Source: Elusimicrobia bacterium RIFOXYA12_FULL_51_18 (GTDB taxonomy: Bacteria > Elusimicrobiota > Elusimicrobia > Elusimicrobiales > UBA9959). Taken from it: a stretch of 47,649 bases of DNA. The stretch spans positions 42,851-90,499 of the forward strand of contig MGVA01000064.1 in assembly GCA_001800245.1 (NCBI GenBank), read 5' to 3'. The notes beneath the pieces were generated by a model, which made no database searches, was not told where the DNA came from, and saw nothing but the letters and a program-made list of their open reading frames with translations. Within the stretch, counting starts at the first letter, position 1. The number at the start of each line of letters is the position of its first letter. A program made the position numbers and the translations under genes. Shown here one piece after another: positions 41,579-47,649 of the stretch.

Positions 41579-41799
41579 CAGTCTGCTGAAAAGCCCTCTT
41601 TCGGGGTCTTTTGGCCGATTTTTGCGGGACCCCTTCCGGGGAACTTACCCACAGGTGGACACCGCATTGCGGTTTCCCCTACTGCGCCTTTGCGCTGCTC
41701 AACTCACAGTCCCTAGTCGAGAATGCTCGTTTCGCATCGCTTCGGCTCGGCTTTAAAATCCGCTCAAAATACCTCCGAGTAGGGTTTTTCAGCAGACTG
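41579..41799. mobile_element. 221-bp MITE-like element with terminal inverted repeats and TTAG duplication
   Basis: CAGTCTGCTGAAAAGCCC (41579-41596) and GGGTTTTTCAGCAGACTG (41782-41799) are inverted with one mismatch. Similarity continues more loosely for about 45 bases on each side (TCGGGG/TCGGAGG, then TTTTG...ATTTT). The element is flanked by TTAG at 41575-41578 and 41800-41803, as expected for a 4-bp target duplication. No transposase ORF is inside; short ORFs there look spurious. A partial copy of the same end lies at 37197. It is therefore probably non-autonomous. Confidence 0.65.
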
Positions 41800-41803
41800 T
41801 TAG

Positions 41804-41909
41804 CAGTCCGAAAAGCGTCGCCATGCACCGGACATAAACAAAAATTCAAGGCGGATAAAAAATATTAGAGTTCCGTAGAACCTTTAAGCCTTGTTCCATA
41901 CCACCGCTT
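41804..41909. other. Intergenic tail before rsgA
   Basis: Just after the TTAG duplication, CAGTCCGAAAAGCG resembles a worn second element end. The rest is AT-rich with a small GTTC/GAAC hairpin near 41870-41881. No Shine-Dalgarno sequence is seen before the rsgA ATG. Confidence 0.3.
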
Positions 41910-43001
41910 ATGCCGCAAAACACTCCGACACTTAAACAACTGGGCTGGACATCCGATCTGGAACAAGCCTTTAAAGCCTTCTCGTTGGAAGGCCTTATCC
42001 CCGCGCGCGTCATCGCGGAGCACCGGTCGGCTTATGACGTGATCTGCGCCAACGGCGCGTACCTGGCGGAAGTCTCCGGGACCTTCAGGCGCGCTGCAAA
42101 GAAGTCGAAGGCGGAATTTCCGGCGGTTGGAGATTGGGCGGCTTTAAGCTTCGATCCGCGCGGGCTGCGTCAGAAGATACACGGCCTCCTGCCCAGAAAG
42201 GCCGTGCTTTCCCGCCTGGATCCCGGCGGTAAAGAGGAGCAGGTCATCGCCGCCAACATCGATACGGTTTTCGTAGTCCTCGGCCTGGACGGGGATTATA
42301 ACCTCAAGCGGCTGGAACGCTACCTCGCGGCCGCCAGGGCGGGCGGCGCCGCCGCGGTCGTCATTCTCAACAAAACCGACCTGGATCCAGGCGCCGGTTC
42401 AAAAACGGAGGAGATACGCGGCCTCGGTTTTGAAGCGCCGGTACTGCCGCTGGATTCCATGAAGCTAACCGGATATGAGGCATTAAACGCCTATATCACG
42501 GCCGGACGGACCATCGTACTGGTGGGGTCTTCCGGCGCCGGCAAATCCACCATAATAAACAACCTGATGGGCTCTAACCTGCAGCGCATCGCTTCCGTCA
42601 GGGAAGACGATTCCAGAGGGCGCCACACCACCACTGGCAGAAAACTGTTCTTGCTGCCGGCCAGCGGGGCGCTCCTGATAGACACCCCCGGTATGCGCGG
42701 CCTTGAACTCTGGGCCGAAACCGGGGCCGTGGACGAGACTTTTGAAGACATCCATGCCCTGGCCGCGGAGTGCCGGTTCGGCAACTGCTCCCATTCTAAC
42801 GAGCCGGGCTGCGCAGTGCGCGCCGCGCTGGAGGCGGGGACGCTGGACAGCGCCCACTACGACAATTACCTCAAACTGCGCGCCGAAACCACTTTCCTGA
42901 AATCCAAAACGGACATCGCCGAACGCCTTAAAAGAAAGGACCACGCGAAAAAGATAAGCAAAGCGATAAAGGAGATATTCCGCAAACGCCCCGAAATTTG
43001 A
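41910..43001 (+). CDS. rsgA: Ribosome small-subunit-dependent GTPase A
   Basis: The 363-residue protein has an N-terminal OB-fold region and the circularly permuted GTPase order: NKTD (154-157) precedes the P-loop GSSGAGKST (206-214), followed by DTPG (258-261). The C-terminal zinc site is C288, C293, H295, C301 in CRFGNCSHSNEPGC. RsgA checks 30S subunit maturation. The GRHTTTGRKL switch region is typical. A short insertion and Lys-rich C-terminal end follow the zinc site. The promoter of the next gene overlaps its stop codon. Confidence 0.94.
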   Translation: MPQNTPTLKQLGWTSDLEQAFKAFSLEGLIPARVIAEHRSAYDVICANGAYLAEVSGTFRRAAKKSKAEFPAVGDWAALSFDPRGLRQKIHGLLPRKAVLSRLDPGGKEEQVIAANIDTVFVVLGLDGDYNLKRLERYLAAARAGGAAAVVILNKTDLDPGAGSKTEEIRGLGFEAPVLPLDSMKLTGYEALNAYITAGRTIVLVGSSGAGKSTIINNLMGSNLQRIASVREDDSRGRHTTTGRKLFLLPASGALLIDTPGMRGLELWAETGAVDETFEDIHALAAECRFGNCSHSNEPGCAVRAALEAGTLDSAHYDNYLKLRAETTFLKSKTDIAERLKRKDHAKKISKAIKEIFRKRPEI

Positions 43002-43026
43002 ACACTCCTTCCGATTAATATAAAAT
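42998..43026 (+). promoter_or_regulatory. Promoter of the radical SAM gene pair, short leader
   Basis: TTGAAC (42998-43003) overlaps the rsgA stop and is 17 bases from TAAAAT (43021-43026). The ATG at 43039 is 12 bases beyond the -10 box, so the transcript leader would be about 5 bases, with no room for a Shine-Dalgarno sequence. Confidence 0.6.
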
Positions 43027-43038
43027 TAAGTTACCGAC

Positions 43039-44181
43039 ATGAACCACAAGGACCCCAGGAAAAAATTCTTCCTCTGCTATTTCGAGAGCACCCGCAAGTG
43101 CAATCTCAAGTGCCGCTACTGCATGACCAGGGAGCCGCGCCACGCGCCCCAGGGCCATACCACCGAACTTTCGACCGGTGAGATAAAGCATCTGATCATA
43201 GACGAGGTGAAGAAATACTGCGATAACGGCGCCGTCGCCTATTCCGGCGGAGAACATCTCCTCAGGAAAGACGCTCTGGAAATACTGGAATACACCGGTT
43301 CCGCCGGCCTGTGGTCCTTCATAAACACCAACGGTTCCATGCTGACCAGCCGCCTGCTGAAACAAATAAAGAAAGCCACCGGCGGCAAAGTGATCATAGT
43401 GTTCTCACTGAACTCCATTTTTCCGAACACACAGAAATGGAGCCGGGACGACAGCCTCTGGACCATAGTAAAGGCGGTTTCGCGCTGCCTTAAGACGGGC
43501 GTGGACTTCTTCTTCATCACCACGGTCAGCAAGAGCAATATAAAAAGCCTCGGCGCCACCGTCAAATTCCTGAAACTGGCCGGCATCCCCATGCTCCGCT
43601 CTCCTTTCGTGATGCGCGGCATGGGCAACTGCCACCAGGAACTGGCGCTGACCCCGGGAGATATGAAGAACACCATACACCCCATACTCAGGAGCCACTC
43701 TTTAAGCACCGTCAGTTATACTCCTTTTTTTGCCGGGCCGGAATTTATGAAAGCCACGTGGAAAGAAATGGGCATGGAGCTGGACCAGCTGGGCTGCCAG
43801 GCCTCCCGGGGCTTCGTGGGGATCTCTGCCGAAGGCGCCGTAGCTCCGTGCGTGCATCTGCTGGACAACGGCCTGGAATGCGGCAATGTCCGGGACACGC
43901 CGCTGACCACCCTCCTGCGCGACAATCCGATCATTAAAGCCGTGCGCGTGCGAGACGACCTGAAAGGCAAATGCGGCCGCTGCCGCTATAAGCAGACCTG
44001 CGGCGGCTGCCGGGCGCTGGCCTATTACCGGACAGGCGATTACCTGGCCGAAGATCCGACCTGTTTCTTTGAGCCCATTGACGAAACCACCCGCTCCGAA
44101 CACGAAGAACTGCAGAACAGGAACGTGACCCGCTTCGTGAAGTTCATCAAGACCAAAGAACCCTGGAAATCGTTCTTTTAA
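43039..44181 (+). CDS. Radical SAM/SPASM domain protein
   Basis: The 380-residue enzyme has the radical SAM cluster motif C21-x3-C25-x2-C28 (CNLKCRYC) and the GGE-type AYSGGEHLL near 68-76. A C-terminal SPASM-type cysteine set follows: ACVHLL region, CGRCRYKQTCGGC, and DPTC. SPASM proteins bind extra Fe-S clusters and often modify peptides or act in cofactor maturation. No candidate precursor peptide or PqqD-like carrier is seen nearby. A B12-type radical SAM gene follows 32 bases later, so the two may act in one pathway. Substrate unknown. Confidence 0.88.
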   Translation: MNHKDPRKKFFLCYFESTRKCNLKCRYCMTREPRHAPQGHTTELSTGEIKHLIIDEVKKYCDNGAVAYSGGEHLLRKDALEILEYTGSAGLWSFINTNGSMLTSRLLKQIKKATGGKVIIVFSLNSIFPNTQKWSRDDSLWTIVKAVSRCLKTGVDFFFITTVSKSNIKSLGATVKFLKLAGIPMLRSPFVMRGMGNCHQELALTPGDMKNTIHPILRSHSLSTVSYTPFFAGPEFMKATWKEMGMELDQLGCQASRGFVGISAEGAVAPCVHLLDNGLECGNVRDTPLTTLLRDNPIIKAVRVRDDLKGKCGRCRYKQTCGGCRALAYYRTGDYLAEDPTCFFEPIDETTRSEHEELQNRNVTRFVKFIKTKEPWKSFF

Positions 44182-44213
44182 ACGACTGACGGCCTTCACC
44201 ACCTCCATTACCC

Positions 44214-45509
44214 ATGAAAATACTTTTGGTCAAGCCAAAATGGTTCGTTAAAGGCGGCCTCTACCGCCCGCTTGAGAATATTAAGTTCACGCCGCTGAGC
44301 CTGGGCATCATCGCAGCGCTCAGCCCCGCCCATGAGATCACGGTCGCGGACGGGGACTGGGACGAAGTTCCGTACGAAAAAAATTTCGACCTGGTCGGCA
44401 TAACTGTTTCGACTTTCACTTCGGAGCGGGCTTACGGCATCGCGGACAGGTTCAGGGCCAAAGGCGCTAAAGTGGTGATGGGCGGTCCGCATCCGAGCCT
44501 CCTGCCGGAAGAATGTCTGGCGCACGCCGACGCCGTGGTGGTTGGGGAAGCCGAATATGTCTGGGGGGACATACTGGCGGACGCGCCTAACGGGAGTCTT
44601 AAAAAGATATACCGCGGCGACCGGCCTACGGAAATGAAGGATGTCCCGGCCCCCAGGAGGGAACTGCTCAACGATAATTCGTGGATGGCCTGCGTGCAGG
44701 CGACCCGCGGCTGTCCCAACAAATGCCTCTACTGCTATCTGCCGGAAGTCCCGTGGCACGCTTACCGTAAAAGGGAGATCGACAGCGTCTATGCCGAGAT
44801 AAAAAATATAAAGCAGAAAGTAGTCTTTTTCGTGGACGATAACCTTTTCGCGGACCCGGCTTACGCCATGGCTCTGTTCGACAGGCTGGCCCCGCTCAAA
44901 AAACTTTTCTCGCTCCAGACCCCCACGACCATAGCCAAAGACCCGGCGATGGTGGAGAAAATGGCCAAAGCGGGCTGCTTCCATGTACAGATGGGGTTCC
45001 AGACCTCCAATCCCGACTCGCTGAAATGGGCCGGCATAGCCCATAACCATATCGAGGACTATAAGAAAACCGTCGCGCTCCTGCACCGCCACAAGATACT
45101 CGTGACGGGCTTCCTTATGCTCGGCTTCGACACCGACGGCAAGGACATTTTCGACAGGACGGTGCGAATGGCGAGGGAGATAGAGCTGGACGACGCCAAC
45201 CTTTACATTCTTACTCCTTATCCAGGCACTAAGATCCATGAACAGTTCAAAAGAGAGGGCAGGCTGCTGGAAAACAAGCCGCGCCTTAATTTCGGCTGGG
45301 CGAACGCCGTCTTCAAACCGAAGAACATGACCCCCGAAGAACTAGAAGCCGGAGTCCAGGGCGCCATCCGGGAACTCTCAGTCTATTTTCGCAACAAACT
45401 GCCCATGCGGGTCGCGGAGCGCTTTACCTGGCTCTTCAAGCACCCGCGCATGATGCTGGCCATGGCCTCCGGCGGTTTCAAAAGGAACATAGCCGGCGGC
45501 GCAAGTTGA
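44214..45509 (+). CDS. B12-binding-domain radical SAM protein
   Basis: The 431-residue protein has an N-terminal Rossmann-like cobalamin-binding domain (about 1-125; MKILLVKPKW, PLSLGIIAAL, VVMGGPHPSLLPEE, VVVGEAE). A radical SAM domain with C167-x3-C171-x2-C174 (CPNKCLYC) follows, with FVDDNLF and GFMLGFDTDG-like motifs. The C-terminal part (about 340-430) is helical. The protein lacks the usual DxHxxG cobalamin ligand, so if it binds B12 it does so base-off without that His. Family members include methyltransferases and hopanoid or lipid modifiers. No Shine-Dalgarno sequence is seen. Confidence 0.87.
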   Translation: MKILLVKPKWFVKGGLYRPLENIKFTPLSLGIIAALSPAHEITVADGDWDEVPYEKNFDLVGITVSTFTSERAYGIADRFRAKGAKVVMGGPHPSLLPEECLAHADAVVVGEAEYVWGDILADAPNGSLKKIYRGDRPTEMKDVPAPRRELLNDNSWMACVQATRGCPNKCLYCYLPEVPWHAYRKREIDSVYAEIKNIKQKVVFFVDDNLFADPAYAMALFDRLAPLKKLFSLQTPTTIAKDPAMVEKMAKAGCFHVQMGFQTSNPDSLKWAGIAHNHIEDYKKTVALLHRHKILVTGFLMLGFDTDGKDIFDRTVRMAREIELDDANLYILTPYPGTKIHEQFKREGRLLENKPRLNFGWANAVFKPKNMTPEELEAGVQGAIRELSVYFRNKLPMRVAERFTWLFKHPRMMLAMASGGFKRNIAGGAS

Positions 45510-45542
45510 TCTCCAGCAATTGCGGCACGCTTTTACTGAAAA

Positions 45543-46373
45543 ATGAATAATATGCATCATCCTTCACGGATGGAAGACCCGGAGCGCCGCTTCGACCGCA
45601 TGACGCGTCTGGTAGGCCCGAAGGCGATGGAGAAACTGCGGAACTCCCACGTCATGGTAATAGGCTGCGGCGGCGTGGGTTCATGGGCGGCGGAAACGGT
45701 CGCCCGCGCGGCGGTAGGGCATGTCACAGTGGTGGATTTCGACACGGTCTGCATCAGGAACTTTAACCGCCAGCTCCAGGCGCTGAGCGGAACTATCGGA
45801 CAACCCAAAGCCACGCTTCTCGCGGCGCGTCTGCGGCTGGTAAACCCTGAGGCGCGCATAGACGGCGTGGCAAATTATTTCAACCAGGACACCTGCGAGT
45901 CGCTCATGGCGGAGCGCCCGGATTTTGTAATAGACGCCATCGACCATATCACCTCCAAGTGTTTTCTTATAAATTACTGCCGCGAAAAAAATATTCCGCT
46001 GGTGGTTTCCACTGGCTCCGGCGGGAGGCTGGACCCGACGCAGGTACGGCTGATGGATCTGGGGAAAACAGAGGGGGACCCGCTGGCGCGGGCGGTGCGC
46101 GGCATTCTTCGGGATAAATACGGTTTTCCTAAAAAAGGCGACTTCGGGGTTCAGGCCGTTTGCACCCTGGAACAGTTCAGAAAGCCGCATGAGTCCGTAG
46201 GATTGACCGACTGCAAGGCCGGCTGCCTTTGCCCGCAGGGTGAGAATGAATTCCAAAGTTGCACCAAGAAGAGCGTGGTGCTGGGAACCGCGGGCTTCGT
46301 CACCGGCGCCTTCGGTATGGCCTGCGCTTCCGCGGCAGTGCGTTTTTTGACAAAAGATGTTTTAGTGGATTAA
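45543..46373 (+). CDS. tcdA: tRNA threonylcarbamoyladenosine dehydratase-like E1 family protein
   Basis: The 276-residue protein has the ThiF/E1 nucleotide-binding motif VMVIGCGGVGSWAAE (38-52), the acidic strand VVDFDTV, the R-N-x-N-R-Q segment, and VIDAIDHITSK. These match TcdA/CsdL, which cyclises t6A to ct6A at position 37 of tRNAs. A C-terminal TAGFVTGAFGMACAS helix may be membrane associated, as in the family. Several ATGs (45543, 45552, 45570) lie close together without a clear ribosome-binding site; the last lies nearest the conserved RRFDRMTRLVG. Confidence 0.88.
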   Translation: MNNMHHPSRMEDPERRFDRMTRLVGPKAMEKLRNSHVMVIGCGGVGSWAAETVARAAVGHVTVVDFDTVCIRNFNRQLQALSGTIGQPKATLLAARLRLVNPEARIDGVANYFNQDTCESLMAERPDFVIDAIDHITSKCFLINYCREKNIPLVVSTGSGGRLDPTQVRLMDLGKTEGDPLARAVRGILRDKYGFPKKGDFGVQAVCTLEQFRKPHESVGLTDCKAGCLCPQGENEFQSCTKKSVVLGTAGFVTGAFGMACASAAVRFLTKDVLVD

Positions 46374-46520
46374 CCGTGCATATGCCGCGGCGTCACTGGC
46401 ATACTGGAGCAGTATCGGATGCGGGAAGATATCCAAACGAGATGATCTGGTAATTTGTGCCGTGTGTATTCGCCCCCTCCAATATCCGGCCATGCCAAAT
46501 TGCGTTTCGCGCCGATAAGA

Positions 46521-46568
46521 ATGCCACTCATCCCCGGGTTTAAAAGCCCGGGGATGAGTGGCATGTTT
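46521..46568. terminator. Strong hairpin between convergent tcdA and the protease gene
   Basis: ATGCCACTCATCCCCGGG (46521-46538) and CCCGGGGATGAGTGGCAT (46547-46564) form a perfect 18-bp stem with an 8-base loop, followed on the + strand by GTTTCTT. It separates genes reading toward each other and could stop both. Confidence 0.75.
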
Positions 46569-46585
46569 CTTAAAGTTAAATTTCG

Positions 46586-47404
46586 CTATTTCGTTACGCT
46601 GTCTATCCAGGCCAGCACGGAAGCTACTTTTGAGTAAACGCCGTACTTCTTGGGCCGCGCACAACCCTCGCCCCAGCTTACAACGCCCACGAGCGTCCTC
46701 CTAACTCCGGACCCCATGAACAGCGGGCCGCCGCTGTCACCCTGGCAGGAATCCTTGCCTCCCGCATCAAAACCCCCACAGAGCATCCGGTCCGTGATAG
46801 TGCCCGGGTAAGCCGCCCGGCAAGCCTCGGGGGCGACAAGCGGGATAGTGACTTTCCGCAGCATGTTGGAAACACTCCCGTTCTCCGCCGTGTAACCCCA
46901 GCCCGCGGTGGTCAAGTTGACTTTGCCGCTGATCTCTTTGCGGTTCAGCGCGATGGGGGGGAATTTAGAGCCGCTATTCAGCCGCACCAAAGCGAAATCA
47001 TAATCCTGCGGCAGCTTGTTATAGTCAGGGTGTTGCACAACCTGGGCAGGGACGAATTTTTCCACGCCCGCCGCCTGATTAAGTTCGTGCAGGCCGATAA
47101 CCACATTCTTTATGCCGCCGGGAATACAGTGCGCGGCGGTAAGCACCCAGTTCTTTTTTATCAGGGAACCGCCGCAGAAATGCCCCCATGAGTTTTGCAG
47201 CGAAACGATGAACAGAAATTCTCCTTTCACGGCCGCTACGCCGCCTACAATTTTGCCGTCGGCAGAAAACCGCGGCATCTCCAGAGCGCCGATCTCCACG
47301 GCCTTCACGTCGCTTTTATTAAGTTTGTTCAGTTCAACATTATCAGCCGCCGTGGCCATAACAGGCGCTAAAGCTAACGCCGCAGTCATGATTACTTTCC
47401 TCAT
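46586..47404 (-). CDS. Secreted trypsin-like S1 serine protease
   Basis: The 272-residue protein has a signal peptide (to about residue 20, ATAA), a propeptide of about 30 residues, and the activation site K51-I52VGG. The catalytic triad is complete: H92 in TAAHC, D136 in DYDFALV, S224 in GDSGGP. D218, six residues before the serine, predicts trypsin-like cleavage after Lys or Arg, which would also allow self-activation at K51. Cysteines match the chymotrypsin fold pattern (CGGSL...AAHC, ...CQGDSGG, ...GEGC). GGAGG lies about 9 bases before the ATG on the minus strand. It is probably periplasmic or extracellular. Confidence 0.93.
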   Translation of the reverse strand: MRKVIMTAALALAPVMATAADNVELNKLNKSDVKAVEIGALEMPRFSADGKIVGGVAAVKGEFLFIVSLQNSWGHFCGGSLIKKNWVLTAAHCIPGGIKNVVIGLHELNQAAGVEKFVPAQVVQHPDYNKLPQDYDFALVRLNSGSKFPPIALNRKEISGKVNLTTAGWGYTAENGSVSNMLRKVTIPLVAPEACRAAYPGTITDRMLCGGFDAGGKDSCQGDSGGPLFMGSGVRRTLVGVVSWGEGCARPKKYGVYSKVASVLAWIDSVTK

Positions 47405-47649
47405 TTATTGTTTCCTCCGTTCTCATTGCCGCAAGTTAAAAGCCGTTACTTCACAAGTTTTTTAGCTCAAACCCGCATAAAGGCCTGCGCTACAAGTAGA
47501 GTTTACTAATCTCTTTGACTTTAGTCATGGGCCAAAAGCCCCATATCAAGCCTGGGCCTTTCCGCCCACGGCTGTCCCAAGAAAGTTTTCTGATACGTGT
47601 CTGCCTTTCTGCAAAAGGGAACGGCAGGCCTGCAAGTTCGCGGGACCTG
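47405..47649. other. Non-coding end of the window upstream of the protease gene
   Basis: No convincing ORF or RNA gene is seen on either strand. An imperfect hairpin, ATGGG/CCCAT around 47528-47545, is present. The promoter of the protease gene should lie here on the minus strand, but no clear -35/-10 pair stands out. Confidence 0.3.

Noticed and set aside
41611-41868. 85-codon ORF inside and past the inverted-repeat element
   Set aside because: No ribosome-binding site or family; it spans the element border and looks like chance.
44208-45239. 343-codon minus-strand ORF
   Set aside because: It lies wholly antisense to the B12-type radical SAM gene, and that gene's protein is clearly a real family member.

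Overview
The window is about 47.6 kb of bacterial chromosome with roughly 33 to 36 genes, nearly all on the + strand and tightly packed. The gene set includes a type IV pilin and minor prepilins with short K/R-x-G leaders, a PorV/PorQ-like outer-membrane protein beside a 1,900-residue Kelch/FN3 secreted protein ending in a YPNPF-type sorting-like domain, a full Bat (MoxR/VWA/TPR) operon, a Tal-Pgi fusion enzyme and a trypsin-like S1 protease. That mix, with a GC content in the mid-to-upper fifties by eye, suggests an Elusimicrobiota-like didermic, anaerobic or fermentative bacterium. This assignment is inference from gene content; no rRNA or marker phylogeny is available in the window.

Layout. 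1-2.2 kb: a 5'-truncated two-[4Fe-4S] protein and a geranylgeranyl-reductase-type flavoprotein. 2.2-3.1 kb: a type IV pilin (-) with a near-consensus sigma70 promoter, then a non-coding stretch with a strongly folded GC-rich element and a minus-strand terminator. 3.1-6.5 kb: an M20 peptidase and an OPT oligopeptide transporter. 6.5-12.1 kb: an HD-GYP response regulator, an acyl-CoA ligase, a CCA-type tRNA nucleotidyltransferase, a small exported protein and folE. 12.1-12.75 kb: tRNA-Gly(CCC) followed by tandem repeats that carry antisense copies of the tRNA 3' half. 12.75-20.2 kb: an anchored CBM48-like protein behind a tiny leader ORF, the giant Kelch/FN3 protein and PorV. 20.4-22 kb: a DksA-like protein with a histone-H1-like tail, and an RDD membrane protein (-). 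22-31.6 kb: possible small ORF, HEAT protein, moxR, DUF58, DUF4381-like, batA, a batB-batC fusion, batD, batE. 31.8-37.2 kb: rpiB, a minor pilin/pseudopilin cluster, a TPR membrane protein. 37.2-43 kb: a Tal-Pgi fusion with an extra C-terminal domain, a short pyruvate kinase, a MITE-like element and rsgA. 43-47.4 kb: two radical SAM enzymes, a tcdA-like E1 enzyme and a trypsin-like protease (-).

How the genes fit together. Peptide use is served by the OPT transporter and the M20 peptidase. Sugar and pentose metabolism is served by rpiB, tal-pgi and pyk. Envelope biogenesis and stress are represented by the Bat operon, and surface display by the pilins and the Kelch/PorV pair. The most unusual signals are non-genic: the tRNA-Gly trailer with two perfect 16-nt antisense copies of its own T-arm/acceptor strand; a 221-bp inverted-repeat element with a TTAG duplication whose end sequence recurs as the ribosome-binding region of tal-pgi; and the folded, terminator-linked element at 2.8-3.0 kb.
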